From an uncultured Collinsella sp. (GTDB taxonomy: Bacteria; Actinomycetota; Coriobacteriia; Coriobacteriales; Coriobacteriaceae), in contig CABVAY010000027.1 in assembly GCA_902496455.1 (NCBI GenBank), positions 1 through 29,687 on the forward strand: a stretch of DNA of 29,687 nucleotides, in the 5' to 3' direction. A model generated the notes under the pieces. That model had not been told where the DNA came from. It did no database searches and was given only the letters and a program-made list of their open reading frames with translations. This document shows, one piece after another, positions 15,575-24,505 of this stretch (positions within the stretch are counted from its first letter, which is position 1; each line of letters begins with the position of its first letter). The position numbers were made by a program, and so were the translations under genes.

Positions 15575-16360
15575 ATGACCGAAGCCGCTGTTGAAACCTA
15601 CGACACCACGACGAGGGGCGCCGCCTCGATGGCAGCCTATCGCGCCGTTCGCATCCTGCAACTATTAAGCGAAAACACCGGCGAGGACAAGGCCATGCTT
15701 TCCGATGAGTTGATCCGGCGCCTCGCCCATCCCGACGACCCCGCCCGCATGCCCATCTCGGCGGCGCGGCGCAGCATCTACACCGCCATCTCGGCACTTC
15801 GCCATGCCGGATACGAAATTGAGTACAAACGCGGCGTGGGCTACAAACTTTTTACCCGTCCGCTCACCGACGAAGAGATCATCCGGCTCCACGGTATGGT
15901 CATGCGCAACCGTTCCACGCCTATCGCTATCCGCAAGAGCATGGCGCAGCACTTAGTTGCCATGGCGAGTGCCGACGTTCGCGGCTACCTCGATACACCC
16001 GAACCCGTTCCAGGCGCAGGCAGCAAGGCTACCAAGGCAACACGCACGCCCATCAAGCGCATCGACACGTGCGAGCTCGTCGAGCAGGCCATCGACCACG
16101 GAACCACGGTGAGTTTTGATATTTCGAGCGTCACGACACGTGGCGAAACCGAAGCAGCACGGATGACACTCCGTCCCTTTGCCATCAGGCAGCGCGATGG
16201 CATCTCGTATCTGCTGGGAACGGTCTACGACGCCCGAGGCGCCGATGACACGTTGCGTACTGTAGAGATTGGCCGAATGAGAAACGTCAGCACGCGCCTG
16301 CTCGACGGCAAGAAGCTCTTCGCCGCCTTGGACGAGGACGACGCCTCCTCCGCCGCATAA
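15575..16360 (+). CDS. WYL-domain transcriptional regulator
   Basis: A 261-aa regulator. Residues about 18-90 form a winged helix with AARRSIYTAISALRHAGYEIEYKRGVGYKL, the recognition and wing part of DeoR/HTH_11-type proteins found with WYL domains. After a spacer, the region from about 165 to the end (VSFDISSVTTRGETEAARMTLRPFAIRQRDGISYLLGTVYDARGADDTLRTVEIGRM) matches the WYL sensory domain, though the literal W-Y-L triplet is replaced by SYLLG. The ATG at 15575 is preferred over the GTG at 15566 because AAAGGA then sits 10 bases upstream. It stands alone before the ABC importer. WYL proteins often sense nucleic acid or nucleotide ligands; the target here is unknown. Confidence 0.8.
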   Translation: MTEAAVETYDTTTRGAASMAAYRAVRILQLLSENTGEDKAMLSDELIRRLAHPDDPARMPISAARRSIYTAISALRHAGYEIEYKRGVGYKLFTRPLTDEEIIRLHGMVMRNRSTPIAIRKSMAQHLVAMASADVRGYLDTPEPVPGAGSKATKATRTPIKRIDTCELVEQAIDHGTTVSFDISSVTTRGETEAARMTLRPFAIRQRDGISYLLGTVYDARGADDTLRTVEIGRMRNVSTRLLDGKKLFAALDEDDASSAA

Positions 16361-16429
16361 GACCCTCCGCCGCCCATTCGACTACCCGTACCGCCCATCC
16401 GATTCTGTATTAAAAAACCCGCCAGGCTG

Positions 16430-16460
16430 TTGTAAAAATGGACATCAGCGCTACTATAGT
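16430..16460 (+). promoter_or_regulatory. Candidate promoter of the ABC importer operon
   Basis: TTGTAA (16430-16435) and TACTAT (16452-16457) are separated by 16 bases. The leader then holds a small hairpin, TGCACT-TTGTCCC-AGTGCA (about 16467-16485), before the ribosome binding site. No T-box or known riboswitch pattern is seen in it. Confidence 0.4.
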
Positions 16461-16520
16461 TCCACTTGCACTTTGTCCCAGTGCAGTGTTTCCAGCCATT
16501 TTTATACTGGGGGTAATGAT

Positions 16521-17501
16521 ATGAAGGACATCACCATCAGCCGCAGGAGCCTTCTGGTCTCCGCCGGCCTGCTCGCGCTCGCCCCGCTCGCCGGATGCGG
16601 CGGCAGCTCTGGTTCCGGCTCCGCTGCCGCCGGTTCCGACTACACCATCGGCGTTCTGCAGCTCACCGAGCACTCCGCGCTCGATGCCGCCAACGACGGC
16701 TTCGTCAAGGCCATCAAGAAGAGCGGCCTTAAGGTCAAGATCGACCAGAAGAACGCCCAGAACGACCAGTCCACGTGTAAGTCCATTGCCGACAAGTTTG
16801 TGGGCGACAACGTCAACCTGATTTATGCCATCGCCACGCCCGCCGCGCAGGCTGCCGCCGGCGCCACGGCCGATATCCCCATCGTGGGCTGTGCCATCAC
16901 CGACTACGCCGCCTCCGGCCTGGTCCAGGACAACGACAAGCCGGGCACCAACGTCACGGGCGCTTCCGACCTCACCCCGGTCGCCGAGCAGCTCGAGATG
17001 ATGCAGAAGGTCCTGCCCGACGTTAAAAAGGTCGGCCTGCTCTACTGCACCGCCGAGTCCAACTCCGACGTCCAGATCAAGGCCGCCAAGAAGGAACTCG
17101 ACAAGCTGGGCCTGGAGTACACCGATTTCACCGTCTCGAGCTCCAACGAGATTCAGTCCGTCGTCGAGTCTGCCGTGGGCAAGGTCGACGCGCTGTACTC
17201 CCCCACCGACAACACCATCGCCGCGGGTGCCTCGCAGGTCGGCCAGATCTGCAAGGAGAACAAGCTTCCCTTCGTGACTGGCGAGGAGGGTATGTGCATG
17301 GCCGGCGGCCTGTTCACCCTCTCCATCAATTACGAGGACCTGGGCTACGCCGCGGGCGAGATGGCCGTTAAGATCCTGAAGGGCGAGGCCAAGCCCGAAG
17401 ACATGCCGATCAAGCACCTCTCGAGCAAGGACCTGGTCGTCGTCAAGAACGACGAAATGGCCGAGGCCCTGGGCATCGACCTTTCCGCTCTGGACGCGTA
17501 A
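16521..17501 (+). CDS. ABC importer substrate-binding lipoprotein (TrpX-like)
   Basis: A 326-aa extracytoplasmic solute-binding lipoprotein. The signal peptide SRRSLLVSAGLLALAPLAGC ends in the lipobox LAGC (Cys at about residue 24), followed by a Gly/Ser/Ala linker. The mature part begins YTIGVLQLTEHSALDAANDGFVKAIKKSG and contains IYAIATPAAQAA, PIVGCAITDYAASGLV, NVTGASDLTPVAEQLEMM and VDALYSPTDNTIAAG. These are the landmarks of the ABC_sub_bind family, whose characterised streptococcal members bind tryptophan or other aromatic amino acids. GGGGG lies about 8 bases before the ATG. Permease and ATPase follow. Substrate here is inference only. Confidence 0.92.
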   Translation: MKDITISRRSLLVSAGLLALAPLAGCGGSSGSGSAAAGSDYTIGVLQLTEHSALDAANDGFVKAIKKSGLKVKIDQKNAQNDQSTCKSIADKFVGDNVNLIYAIATPAAQAAAGATADIPIVGCAITDYAASGLVQDNDKPGTNVTGASDLTPVAEQLEMMQKVLPDVKKVGLLYCTAESNSDVQIKAAKKELDKLGLEYTDFTVSSSNEIQSVVESAVGKVDALYSPTDNTIAAGASQVGQICKENKLPFVTGEEGMCMAGGLFTLSINYEDLGYAAGEMAVKILKGEAKPEDMPIKHLSSKDLVVVKNDEMAEALGIDLSALDA

Positions 17502-17569
17502 TGCCATACGCGGCATGCGTCTAGAGCCCGTGCTCGCGCTTTAGCCGCGTTATTCAATATCTGAGCCAC

Positions 17570-17605
17570 AGGGGCGGGCGCTGTAGACCGGCGTCCGCCC
17601 TGCTT
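17570..17605 (+). terminator. Leaky hairpin between binding protein and permease genes
   Basis: GGGGCGGGCGC and GCGTCCGCCC form a GC-rich imperfect stem followed by TGCTTGTTTC. The short T-run suggests partial termination, which would leave more message for the binding protein than for the membrane parts. Confidence 0.5.
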
Positions 17606-17704
17606 GTTTCAGGTAAAACAAAACGTCTGTCCGCAGCTCTTCTATGCATTGTTACCGCTATTATGGTGAATCACGTGTCCACCCTATCCTAGGAGGTATG
17701 AAGC

Positions 17705-18628
17705 ATGCTCATTGCATTGCAGGGCGCCGTTTCGCAGGGCGTCCTCTGGGGCATTATGGTGCTTGGCGTGTTTATCACGTTCCGCCTGCTCGACATTCCC
17801 GATATGACCTGCGACGGCAGCTTTGCCCTCGGCGGCTGCGTCTGCGCTGTGCTCATCGTCAATAACAACGTCGACCCGCTGCTCGCCGTGCTGGCCGGTA
17901 TGTGCGCCGGCGCCATCGCGGGCGCCGTCACGGGCATTTTGACCACCGTCTTTGAGATTCCTGCGATCCTCGCCGGAATCCTCACCCAGATCAGCCTGTG
18001 GTCCATCAACCTGCGCATCATGGGCAAGTCCAATACGCCCATTCTTGCCAAGGGCACCGTGTTCTCCGCCGTCAGCAATATGACCGGTCTGCCGCAGTCC
18101 ACCGTTGCCATCATCTTGGGCATCCTGCTCGCCGTGGCTATCGTTGCCATCCTGTATTGGTTCTTTGGCACCGAGATCGGCTCGGCGCTGCGAGCCACCG
18201 GCAACAACGAGTACATGATCCGCGCTCTGGGCGTCAACACCAACTCCACCAAGATGATCGCCCTCGTGCTCTCCAACGCCCTCATCGGCCTTTCGGGCGC
18301 GCTCATCTGCCAGAGCCAAAAGTATGCCGACATTGGTATGGGCACCGGTGCCATCGTTATCGGTCTTGCCGCCATTGTTATCGGCGAGGTGCTCGGCCGT
18401 CTGCTGCCCGGCGGCCTCACGCAGTTTAGCATCCGTCTTGCCTCCGCCGTCTTTGGCTCCGTGGTGTACTTCCTTATCCGCGCCATCGTGCTGCAGTTGG
18501 GCATGGACGCCAACGACATGAAGCTGCTCTCCGCCGTAATTGTCGCTGTGGCCCTGTGCGTGCCCGTGGTTTGGGAGCGCTATAAGCTCCGCAGCTCCTA
18601 CACGAAGGGAGATGAGGCAGATGCTTAA
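17705..18628 (+). CDS. ABC importer permease (TrpY-like)
   Basis: A 307-aa integral membrane protein with about 8 hydrophobic segments. The opening LQGAVSQGVLWGIMVLGVFITFRLLDIPDMTCDGSFALGGCV and the later GTEIGSALRATGNNEYMIRALGVNTNSTKM are typical of the permeases of the branched-chain amino acid/ribose superfamily (BPD_transp_2) that pair with ABC_sub_bind proteins. The EAA-like loop around RATGNNEYMIRALG should contact the ATPase. AGGAGG lies 9 bases upstream of the chosen ATG; an ATG 7 bases earlier is in another frame. The stop overlaps the ATPase start by 8 bases, indicating translational coupling. Confidence 0.92.
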   Translation: MLIALQGAVSQGVLWGIMVLGVFITFRLLDIPDMTCDGSFALGGCVCAVLIVNNNVDPLLAVLAGMCAGAIAGAVTGILTTVFEIPAILAGILTQISLWSINLRIMGKSNTPILAKGTVFSAVSNMTGLPQSTVAIILGILLAVAIVAILYWFFGTEIGSALRATGNNEYMIRALGVNTNSTKMIALVLSNALIGLSGALICQSQKYADIGMGTGAIVIGLAAIVIGEVLGRLLPGGLTQFSIRLASAVFGSVVYFLIRAIVLQLGMDANDMKLLSAVIVAVALCVPVVWERYKLRSSYTKGDEADA

Positions 18629-19415
18629 GCTCTCGCATGTCAAGAAGACCTTTAACAAGGGCACCGTCACCGAGAAGCGCGCGCTCACCGGCGTCGACCT
18701 CACCCTGAATGACGGCGACTTTGTAACCGTGATCGGCGGCAACGGCGCCGGCAAGTCCACGCTGCTCAACATGATCGCCGGCGTGTACCCGCTCGATTCG
18801 GGCGTTATCGAGCTCGACGGCACCGACATCTCGCGCCTGAGCGAGTCGCAGCGCGCCAAGTACCTGGGCCGCGTGTTTCAGGACCCCATGCGCGGTACCG
18901 CTGCCGACATGCAGATTGCCGAGAACTTGGCCCTCGCCAAGCGTCGCGGCCAGCGTCGCGGCCTTTCGTGGGGCGTCACCAAGGCCGAGAAAGATGAGTA
19001 CGTTGAGCTGCTCAAGCGCCTGGACCTTGGTCTGGACACGCGTCTCAACGCCAAGGTCGGCCTGCTCTCGGGTGGCCAGCGCCAGGCACTCACCCTGCTG
19101 ATGGCCACGCTCACCAGGCCGCGCCTGCTGCTGCTCGACGAGCACACTGCGGCCCTCGACCCCAAGACGGCCTCTAAGGTGCTCAACCTGACCGAGGAGA
19201 TCGTCGACGAGAACCACCTGACCACGCTCATGGTCACGCACAACATGAACGACGCCATCCGTCTGGGCAACCGTCTGATCATGATGCACGAGGGCCATGT
19301 GATCTACGACGTGGCCGGCGACGAGAAGAAGTCGCTCACCGTGGCCGACCTGCTGCAGAAGTTCGAGGAGGTCTCGGGCGGCGAGCTCGCCAACGACCGC
19401 ATGCTGCTAAGCTAA
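18621..19415 (+). CDS. ABC importer ATPase (TrpZ-like)
   Basis: A 264-aa ATP-binding subunit. Walker A is GGNGAGKST, the Q-loop is VFQDPMRGTA, the signature is LLSGGQRQAL, Walker B is RLLLLDEHTAALD, and the switch histidine is in LMVTHNMNDA. It powers the importer whose other parts lie directly upstream. The ATG at 18621 lies inside the last codons of the permease, and GGAGATGAGG in the permease end serves as ribosome binding site. Two hairpins follow its stop directly. Its sequence fits the small-solute importers of the ABC_sub_bind systems. Confidence 0.95.
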   Translation: MLKLSHVKKTFNKGTVTEKRALTGVDLTLNDGDFVTVIGGNGAGKSTLLNMIAGVYPLDSGVIELDGTDISRLSESQRAKYLGRVFQDPMRGTAADMQIAENLALAKRRGQRRGLSWGVTKAEKDEYVELLKRLDLGLDTRLNAKVGLLSGGQRQALTLLMATLTRPRLLLLDEHTAALDPKTASKVLNLTEEIVDENHLTTLMVTHNMNDAIRLGNRLIMMHEGHVIYDVAGDEKKSLTVADLLQKFEEVSGGELANDRMLLS

Positions 19416-19454
19416 AACCTGCCAAAAAGGGACAGGTTTATTTTGGTAGGTTTT
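19414..19454 (+). terminator. Terminator hairpin C1 of the ABC operon, GGACAG loop
   Basis: AAAACCTGCCAAAA (19414-19427) pairs with TTTTGGTAGGTTTT (19441-19454) with one mismatch. The loop carries GGGACAGG. The left arm includes the stop codon of the ATPase gene. It belongs to a four-member hairpin family. Confidence 0.75.
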
Positions 19455-19469
19455 ATCTGCGCAAACGCC

Positions 19470-19509
19470 AAAACCGCCGCAAAGGGACAGAGGCCCTTGC
19501 GGCGGTTTT
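19470..19509 (+). terminator. Terminator hairpin C2, GGACAG loop
   Basis: AAAACCGCCGC (19470-19480) pairs with GCGGCGGTTTT (19499-19509), with further AGGG/CCCT pairing inside and GGGACAG at the tip. It directly follows C1, so the ABC operon ends in two hairpins. Confidence 0.75.
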
Positions 19510-19573
19510 CGCATATTATGTCGATAATCCGATATTCAACCAGACATTCTGGCTAAGGACTAAGGAAACTGCC

Positions 19574-21598
19574 ATGAAAAGACTCCCCCGCTTTGCGTTG
19601 GCCGCCGCGTTGTTTGCCGGCGCGCTCGCAGGCATCCCAAGCCTCGCTTTCGCGGGAAACCTGCCCGCCACTATTGACGGCTCCGTGGCCGTCATGCACA
19701 CCAACGATATCCACGGCAGCTACAAGTAAAGCTACAACGCAAGCAAGGGCACCGGCACTGTGGGCTTTGACGGACTGGCGGTTCTCTATAGCGCCCAAAG
19801 CAGCGCCCCCGATCTTTTACTCGATGCGGGCGACACCTTCCACGGACAGTCCTTCGCCACCATGAGCGAGGGCAAGAGCATCGCCGAGCTCATGGACACC
19901 TTCTACGCCGACGGCTACGACGCAACCACGCCAGGCAACCACGACTGGAGCTACGGCGCGGACAAGCTCCGCACCATGACCGGCTACAGCACCACCGGCA
20001 CGCCCTTCGCCATGCTCTGCGCGAATGCAACGTCCTCGAACGGCGTATGGAGCTCGAGCATCACGAAGACGCTCGATCGCACCTGGGAGGATAGCGAGGA
20101 TCACTCCACATTCGACTACAAAATCAAGGTCGGCGTCGTCGGAGCCATGGATGAGTCGCTAGGTTCCTCGCTGCGCGCGGACCTGGTCGCGGGCACCAGC
20201 TTCTCGAGTGCCGCGAACGCCATCAATGCCGAGGCAGAGCAGCTGCGCAAGGAGGGCTGCGATGTTGTTGTGTGTATCGCGCACACGCTCGACGCAAAGA
20301 CCTTTGCCACGCGGCTCCGTGGCGTCGATGCCCTTATCGCAGGCCACGAGCACATCAACCTTAACGAGAAGGTGACGGGAGCCGACGGCAAGACGATCCA
20401 CGTTGTCGAGGCAGGCAGCGCCTTTGCCGAGGTGGGGCTGCTTTCCATTCCGTACAAATACGACACGAATGGCACCGAGACGACCGACGATGACACGGTC
20501 ACGGTCCCTGCAGACGGCAGCGACGAGAAGCTCTACACCGCCAAGAACGTCAACGACCTTTTGACAGACCCCGACAAGGGCTCCGACTACCAAAGCCGCC
20601 TTGAAGCCGTCCGCAACAAGATCAAGCCGCTCGACGAGGACTTTGAAAACGAATCGAACAAGGTGCTCGGCACATCCACCACCAACTATTTCTACGGCGA
20701 GGACGCCGCAGGCACGCATGGTTGGGAAATGGTGCGCACCACCGATTTCCGCCCCGGCAACCCGGGCGACACCACCAAGGCCCAAACCATCGGACACGTG
20801 ATCTGCGGCTCCTATCTTGACCTGACGGGCGCGGACCTCGCTATCGAAAACGCTGGCGGCATCCGCGGCGGCATCGCGGCGGGCAACGTGACCGCCGGCA
20901 ACGTCATCGCCATCTCGCCCTACGGCAACACTGTGGAGACCTGGACCATGACCGGCGCGGACTTCCTCGCAGCACTCGAGCACTCGCTACAAATCAGCGA
21001 CGATTGCAACGACAGCTACGAGCTTCAGCAGGCTTATGTGGCGGCCGGTCACAGCGAGCAGGAGGCGCAAGACAAGTACAAGTGGCGCGATGACTCTGGC
21101 AGCGTTCTCTCCTTTGGCGGCATCAACGTGACGATTGATTGGACGCAGCCCGAAGGCAAGCGCATTGTGAGCGCCACACTCACCAAAGACGGCAGCACGC
21201 TCGACCCCGCCAAGACCTATACCGTCGCCACCAACAACTACATCATCACCAACACGACCGACTTCCCCACCTTCGCAAACGCCACCAAGCACACCGAGTG
21301 GGGTACCTGCGAGTCAGCGCTAAGGGCGCTGATCGGGCAGGACAGCTGGGAGAGCAAGATGACCTCGCTCGCGGGCACCATCAGCTTTGGCTCCGCTGCC
21401 GTGGACCCCACGCCCACACCGGCCCCGACGCCTAAGCCCTCGCCTAAGACGGACACGACGACCACGAAGGTCATCACCAAGAAGACGACCGGTAAGCTCG
21501 CCGCAACGGGAGACCGCACGCTGGCAGTAGTTGGCGCGTGCCTTATCGGCGGCATCATCGTCATCATGCTCGGCATTATCTGGAAGCGTCGACGCTAA
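19574..21598 (+). pseudogene. Surface 5'-nucleotidase (UshA-like), interrupted by an in-frame TAA
   Basis: The frame from the ATG at 19574 (AAGGA upstream) encodes a signal peptide (KRLPRFALAAALFAGALAG...LAFA) and the first metal motif VMHTNDIHGSYK, then hits TAA at 19727-19729. The same frame continues at once with the rest of the enzyme: LLDAGDTFHGQ, TPGNHDWSYG, CIAHTLDA, IAGHEHI (calcineurin-like domain), then NAGGIRGGIAAG, PYGNTVETWTMTGADF and VATNNYIITNT (5'-nucleotidase C-terminal domain). It ends in a Pro/Thr-rich stretch, LAATGD, a membrane helix and KRRR, a sortase signal. Everything but one codon is intact, about 674 codons in all. The fragment after the stop (possible GTG at 19760) would lack the signal peptide and the DxH metal site. 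Confidence 0.88.
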
Positions 21599-21649
21599 GC
21601 TACACCGCCGGGCCTTACAGCCCCGCCGCGTAAACCTTATATCGAGCAC

Positions 21650-21683
21650 AGAAGCCCGTCCGAATTTGATCGGACGGGCTTCT
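21650..21683 (+). terminator. Terminator after the 5'-nucleotidase
   Basis: AGAAGCCCGTCCGA (21650-21663) and TCGGACGGGCTTCT (21670-21683) form a perfect 14-bp stem around ATTTGA. The T-run is short. A candidate promoter for the next gene (TTGATC near 21666, TATCAT at 21691) overlaps it. Confidence 0.8.
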
Positions 21684-21727
21684 TGGTGGGTATCATGGTT
21701 GAACGATCATTAGGAGGTTTTCCCTAC

Positions 21728-22495
21728 ATGGAATTGTTTGAGCCGATTCTTCATTTCTTTGAGCAACGGTGGGTCCACAACATCATCTGGGCCGTCATCT
21801 TGGCGATAGGCACCGCCGTCGCCGCCAAGGTCGTATCCAAGACCCTGAACCATCTGCTTAACCGAGACGATAACCCGCTTCCGGCATCGAGTATCTTCAT
21901 CAACATCGCGCGCGCCGTCATCTGGATGATTGGCGGCAGCTTTATCCTCGACAACTGTTTTGGCATTAATGCAAACGCCCTCGTCGCCGCTCTTGGCGTC
22001 GGCGGCATCGCCATCTCGCTCGGCTTTCAGGACACGCTATCAAACCTTATCGGCGGCATGCAGGTGACCTTTATGGGCATCATCAAACCCGGCGACAATA
22101 TCGAGGTCGGCGGCGTATCCGGCGTTGTCCAAGACATCACTTGGCGTCATACGACGATTGAGGATGCCTGTGGACAGACCATCATTGTGCCCAATTCCAA
22201 CATCTCCAAGAACACGCTCGTGCATTTGATGCCCTTTGGGCGCGTGGCCGTGCCCGTTGCCGTAAAGGACACGTCTAAGTGGGCCTCCCTTGACGTGCTG
22301 GCAGACGAGCTCACGAGCGCAACCAAAACGGCCGTCTCGCCCATCTCGGGCTTTGACAAGGAGCCCTACGTACTCTTTAGCGAAATCGGCGACTTTGGCA
22401 TCAAAGGAAAGATCATCTTTATCGTCAGCGACGACAGCACTACTTTCACGGCAGCCGACGCCTGCATCCGCGCCATCGCCCCCATCATCGCCTAA
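21728..22495 (+). CDS. mscS: Small-conductance mechanosensitive channel (MscS family)
   Basis: A 255-aa membrane channel that releases solutes on hypo-osmotic shock. There are about three membrane segments; the pore helix region is NALVAALGVGGIAISLGFQDTLSNLIGGMQVTFM, with the glycine/alanine packing seen in MscS TM3. The beta domain follows with GDNIEVGGVSGVVQDITWRHTTIEDACGQTIIVPNS, a near-perfect MscS family signature. AGGAGG lies 10 bases before the ATG at 21728. It is a minimal-length member. A hairpin of the GGACAG family overlaps its stop codon. Confidence 0.94.
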   Translation: MELFEPILHFFEQRWVHNIIWAVILAIGTAVAAKVVSKTLNHLLNRDDNPLPASSIFINIARAVIWMIGGSFILDNCFGINANALVAALGVGGIAISLGFQDTLSNLIGGMQVTFMGIIKPGDNIEVGGVSGVVQDITWRHTTIEDACGQTIIVPNSNISKNTLVHLMPFGRVAVPVAVKDTSKWASLDVLADELTSATKTAVSPISGFDKEPYVLFSEIGDFGIKGKIIFIVSDDSTTFTAADACIRAIAPIIA

Positions 22496-22533
22496 ACCAC
22501 CGCAAAGGGGACAGGCATCTTTGTAGTGGTTTT
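22494..22533 (+). terminator. Terminator hairpin C3 of mscS, GGACAG loop
   Basis: AAACCACCGCAAAG and CTTTGTAGTGGTTT pair with one mismatch around GGGACAGGCAT. It begins inside the mscS stop codon. The right arm contains TTGTAG (22521), which with TACCAT (22543) is a candidate promoter for the next gene. Confidence 0.75.
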
Positions 22534-22588
22534 CATTCGTGGTACCATGGTTCATATCGTTGTTTAAACGACTAAGGGAGTAGACACC

Positions 22589-24505
22589 ATGGAAGAGGCC
22601 TATCGTCAAGCACGCAAGCGCGGCGAGCAGGGACGCCGTCGCGCCATTAGCCAAAGCGAGCATCCATACCTTACGGACCTCGATAGCTTGGTTGCTCAGC
22701 TCCCCTTAGGTCAGCGAGTGAGCGTCGGCCTGCGGGATATTCCGCTCGAAATGGTCGTCGGCACGGTCACCAAAGGCCGTCAGTCCGCCTTTTCATGCAA
22801 CTTTATGCCCCTGCTGCCGTTTAACACCGAGTTCGCCCGCAAGTGGTCCAACCTCTACGACATCCAGGTAACCGAGGGCTATCGCGACCCCATCATCGTC
22901 ACCGAGTTCATGCATCGGTTCTATGTCCAGGAAGGCAACAAACGCGTCAGTGTCCTCAAATTCCTGGACGCTCCAACGGTTTCGGCCAGGGTTACCCGTC
23001 TCTACCCCGGCACATGGGATTCCGTCGAAAGCCGCCTGTACGGTGAATTCTGCGCGTTTTGGCGCGTCTGCCCCCTATACGAGATCGAGTTCTCGCGTGA
23101 GGGAAGCTACGAGACTCTCGCCAAGATGCTCGGTCAGAACCTTATCGAAAAATGGCCGCAGAAAAAGGTCGACTACCTGCGCCACACCTTCCTGCTCTTT
23201 AAGCGCGCCTACCTTCGCGCAGGCGGCGACCACCTGGACATTACGCCCGCCGACGCCATGCTCGTCTACCTCAATGTGTACAACCAGGACCGCCTGCTGG
23301 ATACGCCGACGGATATCGTCGTAAACCGCCTGTGCAAGATTTGGCGCGAGCTGGTCATTGCCGGCAAAAATGACGAGGACAAGGTCGATCTTGTCGAAGC
23401 GCCGAGCGTCGATGAGGAGGAGTCGCCCACCAAGTCCACCTCCGGCGTGCTCAACTTCTTTATGGGCAAGACTGTCTATTCGGCGGCCAACCCCCTGTGT
23501 ATCGCCTTTATCCATGAGTTCCCCTGTGCGGCGTCGAGCTGGGACAGTCTGCACGACCAAGGACGCCAGTATCTCGATGAGCACTTTGACGGTATCGTGC
23601 GCACCGAGGCGTTCGAGGACTGTCACGATCCGGACGTGTTCTACGCCGCCGTGGAAACGGCTGTCAAACATGGAGACAACGTCATCTTCTCGACCTCGCA
23701 CCGCCTGATGGAATACACGCTCAGAGCTGCCGTTGAGTATCCCCAGGTTCGGTTCCTCAACTGCTCTATCGGCCTTCCCCACCAAAGCGTCCGTTCGTAC
23801 TTTGGCAAGATGTACGAGGCCAAGTTCCTCCTGGGCGCCCTTGCCGCCAGCATGGCGGACAACCATCGCATCGGCTACCACGCGTCGGTCTTCGCATCCG
23901 GCGCGCTCAGCGAGATCAATGCCTTTGCCATCGGTGCCTCGCTGCTCGACCCCCGCGCGCAAATTATCCTCACCTGGGGCGATGTACCCGCCGGCGGTCT
24001 TGCCGAGGCCATGTGCCGCGAAGGCGTGAGCGTCATGACCGGCGCTGACATGTCAAAGTCGCTCGAAGACCCTACGGCCTACGGACTCCACCGCCTGGTC
24101 GATGGCAAGGTTTCCGGCATCGCCATGCCGGTATGGAACTGGGGCCGTTACTACGAGCTCATCGTTCGCAGCCTTCTGCACGGCACGTGGGACGAGACCA
24201 GCGATGACAACCAAGTGCGCGCCGTCAACTACTGGTACGGCATGAGCTCTGGCGTTATCGACATCCGTTACGCTCCGGGCCTACCCTACCAGACGCGCAA
24301 ACTCGTGCAGTTGCTCCGTAACGGCATTGTTGAGGGATCCATCAACCCCTTTGGCGGCGAGCTCCACAGCCAGAACGGCGTGGTACAGATCGAAGGCTTC
24401 CCTCCGCTGCCGAGCACGCAGATTGTCGAGATGAATTGGCTGGCGGATAACGTGGTAGGCACCATTCCGCAGCTCGACGATGAGCCGAAAGTCCCTGCCC
24501 TATGA
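22589..24505 (+). CDS. Cytosolic ParB-like/BMP-domain fusion protein
   Basis: A 638-aa protein without a signal peptide. The N-terminal part has a ParB/sulfiredoxin-like stretch, DPIIVTEFMHRFYVQEGNKRVSVLKFL (about residues 100-127), with the VQEGNKR motif. The middle (about 130-290) is helical and unassigned. From about 305 to 600 it matches the BMP/PnrA (Med) solute-binding fold: FIHEFPCAASSWDSLHDQGR, NCSIGLPHQSVRSYFGKMYEAKFLLGALAASM, HRIGYHASVFASGALSEINAFAIGASLLDP. BMP proteins normally are secreted nucleoside-binding lipoproteins of ABC importers; here the domain is intracellular and has no ABC genes nearby. GGGAG lies about 8 bases before the ATG. It overlaps the next gene by ATGA. Function is unknown; a nucleoside or nucleotide sensor is a guess. 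Confidence 0.85.
   Translation: MEEAYRQARKRGEQGRRRAISQSEHPYLTDLDSLVAQLPLGQRVSVGLRDIPLEMVVGTVTKGRQSAFSCNFMPLLPFNTEFARKWSNLYDIQVTEGYRDPIIVTEFMHRFYVQEGNKRVSVLKFLDAPTVSARVTRLYPGTWDSVESRLYGEFCAFWRVCPLYEIEFSREGSYETLAKMLGQNLIEKWPQKKVDYLRHTFLLFKRAYLRAGGDHLDITPADAMLVYLNVYNQDRLLDTPTDIVVNRLCKIWRELVIAGKNDEDKVDLVEAPSVDEEESPTKSTSGVLNFFMGKTVYSAANPLCIAFIHEFPCAASSWDSLHDQGRQYLDEHFDGIVRTEAFEDCHDPDVFYAAVETAVKHGDNVIFSTSHRLMEYTLRAAVEYPQVRFLNCSIGLPHQSVRSYFGKMYEAKFLLGALAASMADNHRIGYHASVFASGALSEINAFAIGASLLDPRAQIILTWGDVPAGGLAEAMCREGVSVMTGADMSKSLEDPTAYGLHRLVDGKVSGIAMPVWNWGRYYELIVRSLLHGTWDETSDDNQVRAVNYWYGMSSGVIDIRYAPGLPYQTRKLVQLLRNGIVEGSINPFGGELHSQNGVVQIEGFPPLPSTQIVEMNWLADNVVGTIPQLDDEPKVPAL

Noticed and set aside
19760..21598. 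Treating the part after the TAA as a normal separate gene
   Set aside because: It begins mid-domain with a GTG lacking a ribosome binding site and would miss the signal peptide and first metal motif; the in-frame upstream part shows it is a fragment.
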